Shown: positions 25,421 to 35,170 of the stretch, one piece after another | Layout: each line of letters begins with the position of its first letter | Position numbering within the stretch: the first letter of the stretch is position 1 | Assembly (NCBI RefSeq): GCF_003350405.1 | Contig: NZ_QQAW01000006.1 | Coordinates: 186,001 to 250,000, forward strand | DNA length: 64,000 bases | Reading direction: 5' to 3' | Origin: Gluconacetobacter liquefaciens | GTDB lineage: Bacteria > Pseudomonadota > Alphaproteobacteria > Acetobacterales > Acetobacteraceae | Program-made: the position numbers and the translations under genes | Notes under the pieces: model-generated | The model's database searches: none | Told to the model about the DNA's origin: nothing | Seen by the model: the letters and a program-made list of their open reading frames with translations, nothing else

Positions 25421-26470
25421 ATGACCCAATCCGCCCCTCCCATCGGTAACGCTTCCGATTCCGGCCAGTCCGACACGGACATCGCGGCAGCGTGCAGGGT
25501 GCTGGCGCGCGAGACCGACGGGCTGATGCAGATGGCAGCCGCCTTGCGCGCCCCCGCGCGCGACGGCGACGACACGCCGCCCCTGGGCGAGACATTCACG
25601 CGAGCGATCGCGGCCTTCTCCACCCTGGCGGGGCGCGTGGTCGTCACGGGCATCGGCAAGTCCGGACAGATCGGCCGCAAGATCCAGTCCACGCTGGCCT
25701 CCACGGGCACGCCCTCGGTCTTCGTCCATCCGTCGGAAGCCTCGCACGGCGACCTGGGGATGCTCCAGCCGGGCGATGCCGTGCTGGCCCTGTCCAATTC
25801 GGGCGAAACGGCGGAACTGGCCGACATCGTGGCGCATACGCGGCGCTACGGCCTGCTGCTGGTGGCGATCACGACACGTATCGAATCGACCCTGGCGCGC
25901 GCCGCCGACATCCCCCTGATCATCCCCGATGCGCCGGAAGCCTGCCCGATGGGTCTGGCCCCCACCACCTCGTCGATGATGCAACTGGCACTGGGCGATG
26001 CCCTGGCGGTGGTCCTGCTGGAGCGGCGGGGTTTCTCCGCGACCGAATTCAGCATCTTCCATCCCGGCGGGCGGCTGGGCACGAGGCTGCGCCGGGTCGC
26101 CGACCTGATGCATCGCGGCGGCATCATGCCGCTGGGCACGCCGGACACCTCGCTGCGCCAGGTCATCATGGAAATGACGCGCAAGGCGTTCGGCTGCATG
26201 GGCGTGGTCGGCGCCGACGGCAGGCTGTGCGGGCTGATCACCGACGGCGATCTGCGCCGCGTCCTGGACCGCGACCTGGACCTTACCCGCGCGGCGGACA
26301 TCATGAACACCGAGCCCCTGACCACCGGACCCGACGTGCTGGCGGCCGAGGCGCTGCGGCTGATGAATGCGCGCGCCCGCCCGATCACCAGCCTGTTCGT
26401 GCTGGATGGCGAGGGCGTTCCGGTCGGCATCCTCCATGTCCATGACCTGCTGCGCGCGGGCGTGGCATGA
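25421..26470 (+). CDS. kdsD: Arabinose-5-phosphate isomerase (KpsF/GutQ family)
   Basis: A 349-residue enzyme converting ribulose-5-phosphate to arabinose-5-phosphate, the first step to Kdo for lipopolysaccharide and for the KpsC/KpsS linker. The SIS domain (about 65-200) has TGIGKSGQIGRKIQSTLAST and HPSEASHGDLGML, then LSNSGETAEL. Two CBS domains follow (about 225-345). It ends in an ATGA overlap with lptC. The order kdsD-lptC-lptA-lptB-rpoN is the standard one in proteobacteria. Confidence 0.94.
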   Translation: MTQSAPPIGNASDSGQSDTDIAAACRVLARETDGLMQMAAALRAPARDGDDTPPLGETFTRAIAAFSTLAGRVVVTGIGKSGQIGRKIQSTLASTGTPSVFVHPSEASHGDLGMLQPGDAVLALSNSGETAELADIVAHTRRYGLLLVAITTRIESTLARAADIPLIIPDAPEACPMGLAPTTSSMMQLALGDALAVVLLERRGFSATEFSIFHPGGRLGTRLRRVADLMHRGGIMPLGTPDTSLRQVIMEMTRKAFGCMGVVGADGRLCGLITDGDLRRVLDRDLDLTRAADIMNTEPLTTGPDVLAAEALRLMNARARPITSLFVLDGEGVPVGILHVHDLLRAGVA

Positions 26471-27240
26471 GCACTCCCCCGCCCTCCGACGGCCAAAGCC
26501 CGCCCCGGCGCGAGGATTTCGCACGCTCCGCCGATCAGGTCGCGCGGCAGCGGTCGGCGCTGCACCAGGATACGTCCCGGTTGCGGCGCGTGCTCCGGCC
26601 CGGCGACATCGCCCGGCGCCAGCGCCTGGTCCGCTGGGCCAAATGGGCCCTGCCGGCGGCGGCCCTGCTGCTGCTGGGATCGATCGCCGTGTGGCCGGCC
26701 GTCGACCGGCTGATCAACATGCAGCGTGGCGCCCTGCGCGAGATGGAGAGCCTGCGCGTCTCCAGCGGCAACATGCTCGGTGCCGTCTATCGGGGGCTGG
26801 ACGAGCACGACCGGCCATTCATGATCACCGCCGACCAGGCCCAGCAGATCGGCCCGGACCGCATCAACCTGACCCGCCCGGCCGCCGACACCCAGACCCA
26901 GGGCGGGGACTGGATGATGGTCAGCGCCGCCCAGGGCGTGTATCTGCAACGGGAACAGGTACTGGACCTGACGCAGGACGTATCGCTCTACCGCGAGGAC
27001 GGCGTGATCATGACCGGGGTCACCGCCGATATGGATCTCAGGCAGGGAATCATCGCATCCGACCAGTGGGTGCATGCCGAGGGCCCATTCGGCATGCTGG
27101 ACGCGCAGGGATTCCTGCTGTCCCAGCATGAAGGGATTGCCCAGTTCCGTGGTCCGGGACGGCTGATCCTGAACGACGACGCCCATGCCGGCCCCGCGCC
27201 GGCCCCTCCCCAAGCCCCCCAGACGGAGCCCAGTCGATGA
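26467..27240 (+). CDS. lptC: LPS export ABC transporter periplasmic protein LptC
   Basis: 257 residues. A basic, proline-rich cytoplasmic lead of about 55 residues is followed by one membrane segment (about 58-77) and a periplasmic beta-jellyroll region. The repeated strands around INLTRPAADTQTQGGDWMMV and VYLQREQVLDLTQDVSLYR are typical of the LptC/OstA fold. LptC joins LptB2FG to LptA in the trans-envelope bridge. It overlaps kdsD and lptA by four bases on each side, supporting tight co-translation. The family is poorly conserved, so identity rests partly on context. Confidence 0.88.
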   Translation: MSTPPPSDGQSPPRREDFARSADQVARQRSALHQDTSRLRRVLRPGDIARRQRLVRWAKWALPAAALLLLGSIAVWPAVDRLINMQRGALREMESLRVSSGNMLGAVYRGLDEHDRPFMITADQAQQIGPDRINLTRPAADTQTQGGDWMMVSAAQGVYLQREQVLDLTQDVSLYREDGVIMTGVTADMDLRQGIIASDQWVHAEGPFGMLDAQGFLLSQHEGIAQFRGPGRLILNDDAHAGPAPAPPQAPQTEPSR

Positions 27241-28196
27241 CCGCCCCCGCAAAGGTCGCCTCCGCGTTCCTGTTCCTAGGCGCCTCGGCGTTCCTTCTTC
27301 CTTCGGGCGGCGCGTGCGCCCAGGCCATCGACCTGTCGCATGGCGGCCAGATCAACGTCACGGCGGCCGGCGGCTTCGACTGGGACCAGAAGACCCAGAC
27401 CGTCACCGCCTATGACAAGGCCCAGGCCACCAGGGGCAACGTCACCGTGACCGCCGACCGCCTGATCGCCTTCTACCGCAAGAAGGCCGCAGCCGGCGCA
27501 GCCGCCCCTGCCGAGCCCCCGGCCCAGCCCGCCGCCGACGGCGCCCAGGGCATGGAGGCCGGATCGGGCGCCAACGAGGTCTATCGCCTCAACGCGCTGG
27601 GGCATGTCCATATCTTCACCGATACCGACCAGGCCTGGGGCGACAAGGCGGTTTACGACATCGATCAGGCGGTGATGGTCCTGACCGGCAACGGGCTGAA
27701 ACTGACCACCCCGCAGGATGTCCTGACAGCCCGGGATTCGATGGAATATTATTCCCAGACCCGGATGTCCGTTGGCAGGGGCGATGCCACGGTCACCACC
27801 AATGACGGGCGGCAGATCCGAGCCGACGTGCTGGTCGGCTACAGCGCGCCGAACCAGCCGGCGGCGCAACCTGCCTCCCCGCAACCCGCCGGGCATGGTG
27901 GAGAGCCATTGACGGGTTCGGGGAAGCTGGAAAAAGTGAACGCATTCGGCCATGTGTTCGTCCGCACGCAGACCGAGACCGTGACCGGCGACCGTGGCGT
28001 CTACGTTCCCGACACGGGAATCGCGCGGATTGTCGGCAACGTGCATATCACGCGGGGCCAGAACCAGATCAGCGGAGCGGCGGCAATCGTGAACATGCGT
28101 ACCGGAATCGCCACGATGACCGAACGGCCGGGCGGACGGGTCAGCGGCCTGATCGTCCCCAACGAGGCCAATCCCCCTCCTGCCGGAACCCACTGA
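27237..28196 (+). CDS. lptA: LptA/OstA family periplasmic LPS transport protein
   Basis: 319 residues. A signal peptide (about 1-30, ending GGACAQA) leads into an OstA domain with the repeating pattern INVTAAGGFDWDQKTQTVTA, VTVTADRLIAFY and VFVRTQTETVTGDRGVY. It is longer than E. coli LptA because of an Ala/Pro-rich insertion (about 85-105) and a second one near 205-225, as often seen in acetic acid bacteria. LptA filaments carry lipopolysaccharide across the periplasm. The gene overlaps lptC (ATGA) and lptB (TGATG). Confidence 0.9.
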   Translation: MTAPAKVASAFLFLGASAFLLPSGGACAQAIDLSHGGQINVTAAGGFDWDQKTQTVTAYDKAQATRGNVTVTADRLIAFYRKKAAAGAAAPAEPPAQPAADGAQGMEAGSGANEVYRLNALGHVHIFTDTDQAWGDKAVYDIDQAVMVLTGNGLKLTTPQDVLTARDSMEYYSQTRMSVGRGDATVTTNDGRQIRADVLVGYSAPNQPAAQPASPQPAGHGGEPLTGSGKLEKVNAFGHVFVRTQTETVTGDRGVYVPDTGIARIVGNVHITRGQNQISGAAAIVNMRTGIATMTERPGGRVSGLIVPNEANPPPAGTH

Positions 28197-28987
28197 TGAA
28201 CGACATCCCCTACGCCCTGTCCGACGAGGCAAAGAATGCCGCCGGGGCCTCCTTCGGCAGCGCCCTCAGTGGACTGATCGCCAACGGCATCGGCAAGAGC
28301 TACAAGAAGCGCCCCGTCGTCCGGAACGTCTCGATCCAGGTCAATCGCGGCGAGGCCGTCGGCCTCCTGGGCCCCAACGGCGCGGGCAAGACCACCAGCT
28401 TCTACATGATCGTGGGACTGGTACAGCCCGACAGCGGCTCGATCACCCTGGACGGCACCGATATCACGCGCCTGCCGATGTATCGCCGCGCCCGACTGGG
28501 CATTGGCTACCTGCCGCAGGAAGCCAGCATCTTCCGGGGCCTGAACGTCGAACAGAACATCATGGCGGCGCTGGAAGTCGTGGAATCCGACCCTGACCGG
28601 CGCGAGGAAATGCTGACCGGCCTGCTGGGCGAATTCGGGATTTCTCATCTGCGCCGCTCGCCTTCGCTGGCCCTCTCGGGCGGCGAGCGGCGGCGGTTGG
28701 AAATCGCTCGCGCCCTGGCCAGCCAGCCGCATTACATCCTGCTCGACGAGCCCCTGGCCGGCATCGACCCGATCGCGGTGGGTGAAATCCGCGATCTGGT
28801 CTCGCACCTCAAGGATCGCGGAATCGGCGTGCTGATCACCGACCACAATGTCCGCGAGACGCTGGAAGTGATCGACCGCGCCTATATCATGCATAGCGGC
28901 CAGGTGCTGATGGAAGGCCGCCCCGAGGAGATCGTCGCCAACGAGGACGTGCGGCGGGTTTATCTGGGAGAAAATTTCTCCCTCTGA
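28196..28987 (+). CDS. lptB: LPS export ABC transporter ATP-binding protein
   Basis: A 263-residue ATPase that powers lipopolysaccharide extraction from the inner membrane. Walker A GPNGAGKTTS is at 59-68, the ABC signature ALSGGERRRLEIARALA follows, then Walker B YILLDEPLAGIDPIAV and the switch His in ITDHNVRE. A 30-residue lead precedes the usual LptB start, with no better internal start. It ends 9 bases before rpoN. Confidence 0.95.
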   Translation: MNDIPYALSDEAKNAAGASFGSALSGLIANGIGKSYKKRPVVRNVSIQVNRGEAVGLLGPNGAGKTTSFYMIVGLVQPDSGSITLDGTDITRLPMYRRARLGIGYLPQEASIFRGLNVEQNIMAALEVVESDPDRREEMLTGLLGEFGISHLRRSPSLALSGGERRRLEIARALASQPHYILLDEPLAGIDPIAVGEIRDLVSHLKDRGIGVLITDHNVRETLEVIDRAYIMHSGQVLMEGRPEEIVANEDVRRVYLGENFSL

Positions 28988-28996
28988 CCGCCCGCC

Positions 28997-30382
28997 ATGA
29001 CGATCGGACCCAAGCTTGCCCTCCGGCAGGCCCAATCCCTGGTCATGACGCCGCAGTTGCGGCAGGCGATCCTGCTGCTGCAACTCTCCAATCTCGACGC
29101 CTGGTCCGTGGTCGAGCAGGAGATGGAGCGCAACCCCCTGCTGGAGCGCCCCGAGACGGCCGACGCATCGTTGCCGGCCTTGGAGGGCATACCGCGCCAC
29201 CCCGTCCTGCCCATGCTCGGCACGTCCCGGACTCCGGGTACATGGCACGATCCGCAGGATGGCTTGGCCGGCCCCGCCCCGCCGCTGCACGAACGACTGG
29301 CGGAGCAGGTACGGCTGTCCCCCTTCGATGCCGACGAGCGGCGGATCGCCGCCCACCTGATTACCCTGCTGGATGCCGACGGCCGTCTGGTCACGCCTTC
29401 CGCCGATATCGCCCAGGCGCTCGGCATTCAGGCTTTCGGCATAGGGCCCCAGGGCGCCGGAGCGGCGCAGGTCGAACGGGTACGCCTGGCCATGATGCAG
29501 TTCGAACCGACCGGCCTGTTCGCTCACGATCTGGGCGAATGCCTGGCCGCGCAACTGCGGGAGCGCGACCGGCTGGACCCGGCGATGGCCATGCTGCTGC
29601 GGCACCTGGACCTGCTGGCCCGGCGCGACCTGCGCCGATTGCGCACCCTGTGCGGCGTCGACCAGGACGATCTGGCCGCCATGATCGCGGAAATCCGCGC
29701 CCTGTCGCCCCGCCCGGCGCTGGACGCGACGACGCACGAAGCCTGCATCATCGTACCCGACATCCTGATGCTGCCGGCAGCGGACGATGACTGGATCATC
29801 GAGCTCAATCCCGACACCATGCCGCGCGTCGTGGTCAATTCGGCCCTGACCCTGCGAACCGCGCTGCGTGACGCGGACCGGCCCTTCCTGACCGAACGCC
29901 TGGCCAGTGCCAACTGGCTGGTCCGCGCGCTTCAGCAGCGGGCTGAAACCATCATCCGCGTGGCCACCGCCATCATGCGCCGGCAGAGCGATTTCCTGGC
30001 CCATGGCGTCAGCCACCTGCGGCCACTGGTGCTCCGCGATATCGCCGAGGCGGTCGGGCTGCACGAAAGCACCGTGAGCCGGGTGACGGCGAACAAATAC
30101 ATCGCCACCCCACGCGGCCTGTTTGAACTGAAATATTTCTTCACCACCGCCATCCCTGGGCGCACGGGCAGCGGCGATCATAGCGCCGAGGCCGTGCGGC
30201 ACCGGATCAAGCTGTTAATTTCACAGGAATCCGATCAGGACATCCTGTCCGACGATGCAATCGTGAACAATTTAAGAAAGGAAGGAATAGACATTTCCCG
30301 CCGAACCGTGGCCAAATACCGCGATGCGCTGAGGATACCCAATTCGGCGCAGAGAAAACGGGAAAAGGCTTTCGAAGCCTGA
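28997..30382 (+). CDS. rpoN: RNA polymerase sigma-54 factor
   Basis: 461 residues. Region I is Gln/Leu-rich (LALRQAQSLVMTPQLRQAIL), followed by acidic region II and the core-binding domain. The helix-turn-helix lies around RDIAEAVGLHESTVSRV, with NKYIATPRGLFELKYFF. The RpoN box appears as SRRTVAKYRD near the C-terminus, one residue off the usual ARRTVAKYRE. It needs AAA+ enhancer-binding activators, none of which are in this window. Position after lptB and before hpf is conserved. Confidence 0.95.
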   Translation: MTIGPKLALRQAQSLVMTPQLRQAILLLQLSNLDAWSVVEQEMERNPLLERPETADASLPALEGIPRHPVLPMLGTSRTPGTWHDPQDGLAGPAPPLHERLAEQVRLSPFDADERRIAAHLITLLDADGRLVTPSADIAQALGIQAFGIGPQGAGAAQVERVRLAMMQFEPTGLFAHDLGECLAAQLRERDRLDPAMAMLLRHLDLLARRDLRRLRTLCGVDQDDLAAMIAEIRALSPRPALDATTHEACIIVPDILMLPAADDDWIIELNPDTMPRVVVNSALTLRTALRDADRPFLTERLASANWLVRALQQRAETIIRVATAIMRRQSDFLAHGVSHLRPLVLRDIAEAVGLHESTVSRVTANKYIATPRGLFELKYFFTTAIPGRTGSGDHSAEAVRHRIKLLISQESDQDILSDDAIVNNLRKEGIDISRRTVAKYRDALRIPNSAQRKREKAFEA

Positions 30383-30469
30383 CGCCATGCCCGGTGGAAC
30401 ACGCATTACGGACCGCCGGCACGGTTCCGTCCGGTTTCGGACGCTCCTCCATGCAAGGGGTGATGTCAC

Positions 30470-31057
30470 ATGCAGATCAGTGTCGCTGGCAAACAGATCG
30501 ACCTCTCCGACGCCCTGAAACACCGAGTTACGGGCCATCTCGATCGGCTTGCCGACAAATATTTCGATCGCGCCCTGGAAGCCCAGGTCACCTTCAGCCG
30601 CGCGCGGTCCTTCTTTACCTGTGATATCAATCTTCACGCCGCGCGGGGCCTGACCCTGCGGGGCGAGGGCGAAGGCACGGATGCCCACGGCGCCTTCGAT
30701 GATGCCGCCGAACACATGGCCCGCCGCCTTCGCCGCTATCGCGAGCGGGTCAACGACCATATCCGCACCCTGCCCCGCCGCAAATCACCGGAAATGGGGC
30801 GCAGCTACATCCTCCGCCCCTCCGACGATTCCGGGCTGGCGGCGGACGGCGCGGCGCAGGATTCCGGCGCCCATGCCACCATCATTGCCGAACGCCCGTC
30901 GGAAATCGCCACGCTGAGCGTCAGCGAGGCGGTGATGCGCCTCGATCTGGCGGCCTCTACCCTGCTGATGTTCCGCAACAGCATCAGCGAGCAGATCAAC
31001 GTCATCTATCGCCGGCAGGACGGCAATATCGGCTGGCTGGACCCGTCTCCCGGCTGA
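30470..31057 (+). CDS. hpf: Long-form ribosome hibernation promoting factor
   Basis: 195 residues. The N-terminal S30AE domain (about 1-100) starts MQISVAGKQIDLSDALKHRV and includes HMARRLRRYRERVNDH. A linker joins a C-terminal dimerisation domain ending FRNSISEQINVIYRRQDGNI and GWLDP. The long form drives 100S ribosome dimers without RMF. AAGGGG lies 11 bases upstream of the ATG. Its 88-base distance from rpoN is the usual arrangement. Confidence 0.93.
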   Translation: MQISVAGKQIDLSDALKHRVTGHLDRLADKYFDRALEAQVTFSRARSFFTCDINLHAARGLTLRGEGEGTDAHGAFDDAAEHMARRLRRYRERVNDHIRTLPRRKSPEMGRSYILRPSDDSGLAADGAAQDSGAHATIIAERPSEIATLSVSEAVMRLDLAASTLLMFRNSISEQINVIYRRQDGNIGWLDPSPG

Positions 31058-31081
31058 CGCCGGGGGGGGGCAACCCCGCTG

Positions 31082-31105
31082 CCGGGACGATTGGTATCGT
31101 CCCGG
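31082..31105 (+). terminator. Hairpin between hpf and the DUF1150 gene
   Basis: CCGGGACGAT-TGGT-ATCGTCCCGG, a perfect 10-bp stem in the 67-base space between the convergent stops. A G9 run (31062-31070) lies just before it and is non-coding. There is no T-run on either strand; it probably serves both genes. Confidence 0.5.
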
Positions 31106-31124
31106 CCGGTCTGGCAGGGGCAGC

Positions 31125-31388
31125 TCAGTGCAGCAGGGCGGGCACCATCTCGTGTTGCAGGATCGCCTCCACGGCCGTCTCCTGGTCCTCGGTCAGGGCC
31201 ATCGGGGTTCCGTCCGCCGCGTGGATGGCGAACGCATCTTCCCCCTCGATGATCACGGGCTTGATATAGGCAACCCGCGAGACTCCAAGCGCCCGCATCT
31301 GGATATCCGTCAGATGACGCACATCGGCGGCCATGGGCGTATGGTCGGCCTGGAGCACGACCTGCCCGTTCTGTGTCGTAATTCTCAT
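31125..31388 (-). CDS. DUF1150 family protein
   Basis: An 87-residue small acidic protein. VRHLTDIQMRALGVSRVAYI and GTPMALTEDQETAVEAILQH match the DUF1150 pattern found in alphaproteobacteria, nearly always just after a small heat-shock protein gene, as here. Function is unknown; linkage suggests it works with Hsp20 in stress. It lies 144 bases downstream of the Hsp20 gene on the same strand. Confidence 0.8.
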   Translation of the reverse strand: MRITTQNGQVVLQADHTPMAADVRHLTDIQMRALGVSRVAYIKPVIIEGEDAFAIHAADGTPMALTEDQETAVEAILQHEMVPALLH

Positions 31389-31532
31389 GATTCGATCCTC
31401 CGTAAGGACGATTCCCCATCATGCGGCGATCGTCCCGTTGGCCAGCGCGCCTGTCGTGTCATTGTTCGCGGGCTGACGGCCATGTCGATAGCTGGAGATC
31501 TAAAAAAGCGGACTTCACGGCCCGCAGGCCGT

Positions 31533-32021
31533 TCAATCGTCCTCAAGCGCCCGCACGACGCGCTGTGGGCGGGCTTTCGGCAGGTCGATCTCGGTCGGTG
31601 CCCCGCCCGAACGTCCCTGCGTGATCTCGATCAGCTTCACGCGGACTTCGGGCTGCGGCCTTACCAGATCGATATGGAGCAGGCCATTATCAAGCCAGGC
31701 CCCACTGACCTCGATCCCTTCGGCCAGCACGAACGCCTTCTGGAACTGCCGCGCGGCAATGCCCCGATGCAGGAAAACGCGCCCCTGCGTGTCGTCGGTC
31801 TGCCGTCCACGGATGACAAGCTGATTGTCTTCCTGCGTGATCTGCAGATCATCCATCACGAATCCCGCAACTGCGAGCGAGATCCGGAGCGACGTGGCGT
31901 TCAGTTGCTCGATATTATACGGGGGATAGCCATCGGCCGTCCCTTTCGACGCGCGTTCCAACATCTGTTCCAGATGGTCAAACCCCAGAAACATGGGGGA
32001 TCCAAAAAGTCTACCCGACAT
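31533..32021 (-). CDS. Hsp20/IbpA-type small heat-shock protein
   Basis: A 162-residue alpha-crystallin-domain chaperone holding unfolded proteins. The N-terminal SPMFLGFDHLEQMLERASK and YPPYNIEQL are typical of alphaproteobacterial IbpA/HspA. The crystallin domain follows (LRISLAVAGFVMDDLQITQE, LVIRGRQ, FLHRGIAARQFQKAFVLAEG). The ATG at 32021 has a strong GAGGAGG at good spacing. Immediate upstream RNA can form small hairpins, but no clear ROSE thermometer was seen. Confidence 0.93.
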   Translation of the reverse strand: MSGRLFGSPMFLGFDHLEQMLERASKGTADGYPPYNIEQLNATSLRISLAVAGFVMDDLQITQEDNQLVIRGRQTDDTQGRVFLHRGIAARQFQKAFVLAEGIEVSGAWLDNGLLHIDLVRPQPEVRVKLIEITQGRSGGAPTEIDLPKARPQRVVRALEDD

Positions 32022-32197
32022 CAAGGCCTCCTCAACCGAGCGAGACGATCACGCGGACCCGCCTTCGGCGTCCGCGTCGTCATGATATGGGACGCCCGGC
32101 CCGTTCCGCAAGGCCGCGCGGGAACGCCGCGCCGCCATGCTGCCTGACGCGCGCGTTCCTACTGGCGCGCGCGCGCCAGGATCGCTACATCGCCCCT

Positions 32198-32737
32198 ATG
32201 ATCAGTCACGACGAAATCGCCGCCGCCACGCCCATGCCGATCCTGGTGGCCCCCCAGGCCATCCTGCGCCAGAAGACCCGCCTGGTCCGGCCCGAGGACG
32301 AGCCGATGCTGCGCGACGCCCTGCCCCGCATGTTCGCCGCGATGTACGAGGCGCCGGGCATCGGCCTGGCCGCGCCGCAGGTCGGCATGGGCCTGCGCTT
32401 CGCCATCGTCGACCTGGGCGAGGAACGGCAGCGCGAACCGCTGGTCCTGATCAATCCCGAAGTGATCGCGGAATCGGAGACCCTCGTCTCACGCGAGGAA
32501 GGATGCCTGTCGCTGCCGAACCAGTATGCCGAGGTCGTCCGCCCCCAGCAGGTGCGCATCCGCTACCGCACCCTGGACGGTGCCCAGCAGGAGATGGAGG
32601 CCGACGATCTGCTGGCCACCTGCATCCAGCACGAGATCGACCATCTGGAGGGCATCCTCTTCGTCGATCATCTCTCCACGCTCAAGCGCAACATGATCAT
32701 GCGGCGCCTGGCCAAGGAACAGCGCCAGAAACGATAA
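32198..32737 (+). CDS. def: Peptide deformylase
   Basis: A 179-residue metalloenzyme removing the formyl group from nascent proteins. The three family motifs are present: [10 protein letters not shown] (54-63), EEGCLSLP with the metal-binding Cys, and [12 protein letters not shown] with both His ligands and the catalytic Glu. The start at 32198 is chosen because the frame upstream (to 32087) has no homology. It is followed 16 bases later by fmt. Confidence 0.95.
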   Translation: MISHDEIAAATPMPILVAPQAILRQKTRLVRPEDEPMLRDALPRMFAAMYEAPGIGLAAPQVGMGLRFAIVDLGEERQREPLVLINPEVIAESETLVSREEGCLSLPNQYAEVVRPQQVRIRYRTLDGAQQEMEADDLLATCIQHEIDHLEGILFVDHLSTLKRNMIMRRLAKEQRQKR

Positions 32738-32753
32738 AGGCTGGAGACCCGTC

Positions 32754-33671
32754 ATGCGCCTGGCCTTCATGGGCACCCCCGATTTCGCGGTGCCCGCGCT
32801 GCTCGCCCTCCACGCGGCAGGGCACGAGATCGCCGCCGTCTACAGCCAGCCGCCCCGGCCGGCCGGGCGCGGCCAGTCGGTCCGCCTGTCGCCCGTCCAT
32901 CAGGCCGCCGAGACGCTTGGCCTGCCGGTGCGCACGCCCGCGCGCCTGCGGACCAACGCGGACGAACACGCCGCCTTCCGCGACCTGAACCTCGATGCCG
33001 CCGTGGTCGCCGCCTACGGCCTGATCCTGCCGGCGGCGATGCTCGATGCCCCGCGCCTGGGGTGCCTGAACATCCATGCCAGCCTGCTGCCCCGCTGGCG
33101 CGGCGCAGCCCCCATCCAGGCCGCGATCCTGGCCGGCGACAGCGAGAGCGGCGTCACCATCATGCGCATGGACGAAGGGCTGGATACCGGCGCGATGCTG
33201 CTGTCCGACCAGGTTGCGCTGACGCCGACCACCACCGCCACCACACTGCATGACGCGCTCGCCGCCATGGGGGCACGCCTGATCGTGACGACCCTGAGCC
33301 AGCCGGTCGGCCCCGGCCAGCCCCAGCCGGAACAGGGTGTAACCTACGCGGGCCGCCTGACGCGCGAGGACGGGCGCATCGACTGGTCGCGCGACGCCGC
33401 CGCGCTGGACCGGCAGATCCGGGCGCTGACCCCCTGGCCCGGCACCTTTACCACCCTGGACGGGCAGGTTCTGAAGATCGGCGGTGCCGCCCTTGTTTCA
33501 GCCCCCCGTTCCGCGCCACCGGGGACCATTCTCGACGACGCGCTGACCGTGGCCTGCGGTCAGGGCGCCCTCCGCATCACGCGCATTCAACGGCCCGGTC
33601 GCGGCATGATGGATGCCGATTCGTTCCTGCGCGGCCAAGCCGTAGCGCCCGGAACGGTCCTGGGCTCGTGA
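32754..33671 (+). CDS. fmt: Methionyl-tRNA formyltransferase
   Basis: A 305-residue enzyme formylating initiator Met-tRNA with 10-formyl-THF. The N-terminal [40 protein letters not shown] with the catalytic Asn/His, and [14 protein letters not shown] with its Asp are characteristic. The C-terminal OB-type domain is present. It ends in a GTGA overlap with truA. def-fmt-truA forms one operon. Confidence 0.95.
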   Translation: MRLAFMGTPDFAVPALLALHAAGHEIAAVYSQPPRPAGRGQSVRLSPVHQAAETLGLPVRTPARLRTNADEHAAFRDLNLDAAVVAAYGLILPAAMLDAPRLGCLNIHASLLPRWRGAAPIQAAILAGDSESGVTIMRMDEGLDTGAMLLSDQVALTPTTTATTLHDALAAMGARLIVTTLSQPVGPGQPQPEQGVTYAGRLTREDGRIDWSRDAAALDRQIRALTPWPGTFTTLDGQVLKIGGAALVSAPRSAPPGTILDDALTVACGQGALRITRIQRPGRGMMDADSFLRGQAVAPGTVLGS

Positions 33672-34477
33672 CCGCCGACGCGGGTACCGCGCCCGAACCG
33701 GCCGTAGAGCGCTGGGCCGTCCGGATTGAATATGACGGCCGCCCCTTCGTCGGCTGGCAGCGCCAGATCACCGGCCTGTCCGTGCAACAGGTGCTGGAAG
33801 AGGCGGCGGGCCGCCTGGCGGCGGGTCGCCCCGTCGCCAGCATCACCGCCGGCCGCACCGATGCCGGCGTGCATGCAACCGGTCAGGTCGCGCATCTGGA
33901 TTTTCCCACGGGCACCGGACTGACGGGCTCCAAGGTCCGTGATGCGCTGAATTTCCATATGAAGCCCCACCCGGTCGCCATTCTTCAGGCCATGCCGGTC
34001 GATAGCGCATGGAACGCCCGGTTTTCCGCCAACCGCCGATTTTATCGCTACCGGATCGTGAACCGGCGCGGCCGGCTGGCGCTCGACGAAGGCCGCGTCT
34101 GGCTGGTCAAGCGCGCCCTCGACATCGACGCGATGAACGAGGCGGCGCGACAGCTTCTGGGCCGCCACGATTTCACATCCTTCCGTGCCAGCGCCTGCCA
34201 GGCCAAAAGCCCGCTGCGCACGCTGGACCGGCTGGCGGTCATCCGCCACGGCGAAGAAATCACGGTCGAAGCCGAAGCCCGCTCCTTCCTGCACCATCAG
34301 GTCCGCAACATGGTGGGCACGTTGAAACTGGTGGGCGAAGGCACCTGGGCCCCCGAGCGCGTCGGCGAGGCCTTGCGCGCCTGCGACCGCCGCGCCGCCG
34401 GCCCCACGGCACCGCCGGACGGGCTGTACCTGACCGGCGTCGGCTACGATCCCGACCCCTTTAGCCTGTCTTCCTGA
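33668..34477 (+). CDS. truA: tRNA pseudouridine(38-40) synthase
   Basis: 269 residues. The catalytic Asp lies in [18 protein letters not shown]. Other family segments are [29 protein letters not shown] and [13 protein letters not shown]. It modifies U38-U40 in the anticodon arm of many tRNAs. The start is the GTG at 33668, overlapping the fmt stop. Confidence 0.95.
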   Translation: MTADAGTAPEPAVERWAVRIEYDGRPFVGWQRQITGLSVQQVLEEAAGRLAAGRPVASITAGRTDAGVHATGQVAHLDFPTGTGLTGSKVRDALNFHMKPHPVAILQAMPVDSAWNARFSANRRFYRYRIVNRRGRLALDEGRVWLVKRALDIDAMNEAARQLLGRHDFTSFRASACQAKSPLRTLDRLAVIRHGEEITVEAEARSFLHHQVRNMVGTLKLVGEGTWAPERVGEALRACDRRAAGPTAPPDGLYLTGVGYDPDPFSLSS

Positions 34478-34531
34478 CCGCACGGGCCCGAGCAGCCGGG
34501 GAGGATTCCCCGCCCGTCCGGGACATGCGGC

Positions 34532-35170
34532 CTATCGGCCGCCGTGCCCCGACGGCAGCGCCAGAAAATCCTGCCATGGCGCATAATGCGGCGGCAGCAC
34601 GGACGAGACCCCGCTCAACGCCATGATGGCGGCGGCAATGGCCAGAACCACCAGCAGCGCCCGCCATACCCCCAGTGCCAGCCCCGCCCGCGCGACAAAC
34701 CAGGTCAGCCAGAGATTATAGGCGAATATGATCCCGTTCAGGAGCAGCGCCGAACGCGTCACGCCCACTGCGGCGGGCATAAGGCCCGCGACGACCGCGA
34801 CCGCCGCGAGCATCACGAACAGGACCAGCCAGTCGCACCACAGGGCCGCCGCCATGTAGCGCGGCCACAGGGCCTCGCGCCCCCACAGACGGGCCAACTG
34901 GTGGGTCAGGACCACCGGCGTCAGAACCAGGCACAGCGAGAACACGATCTTGGCGCCGCTCAACATCGTCGGCGCCTGCGCCAGCGTCAGCACGCCGCCG
35001 ACCAGCCACAGGGCGACACGGGGCGCCAGCGCCGCCAGCACGGCATCGGGGGTGTTGCCGAAACAGCTCATGCCGTCACGCCTGCCACGGCCCAGCAGCA
35101 TCATGCCCCGGAAGATACCCCCGGGGGAGCCGGGCATCGGTCGGGGCGGCGCGCCGCGTCCCTGCGTCAT
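34532..35170 (-). CDS. Five-helix membrane protein of unknown function
   Basis: 212 residues with about five hydrophobic segments (near 42-65, 70-92, 106-135, 144-163, 168-190) and a Gly/Pro/Arg-rich N-terminal tail. I do not recognise the family. The ATG at 35170 overlaps the dapE stop as ATGA, so it is probably cotranslated after dapE. The frame continues to 35293 inside dapE, but that part is not credible. The ATGA coupling and hydrophobic pattern support a real inner-membrane protein. Confidence 0.7.
   Translation of the reverse strand: MTQGRGAPPRPMPGSPGGIFRGMMLLGRGRRDGMSCFGNTPDAVLAALAPRVALWLVGGVLTLAQAPTMLSGAKIVFSLCLVLTPVVLTHQLARLWGREALWPRYMAAALWCDWLVLFVMLAAVAVVAGLMPAAVGVTRSALLLNGIIFAYNLWLTWFVARAGLALGVWRALLVVLAIAAAIMALSGVSSVLPPHYAPWQDFLALPSGHGGR

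Noticed and set aside
31062-31070. G9 run as a second phase-variation tract
   Set aside because: It lies between convergent stop codons and is not in a gene or an obvious promoter.
32022-32100. ROSE-type RNA thermometer before the Hsp20 gene
   Set aside because: The leader has small hairpins but lacks the conserved UUGCU facing the ribosome site.
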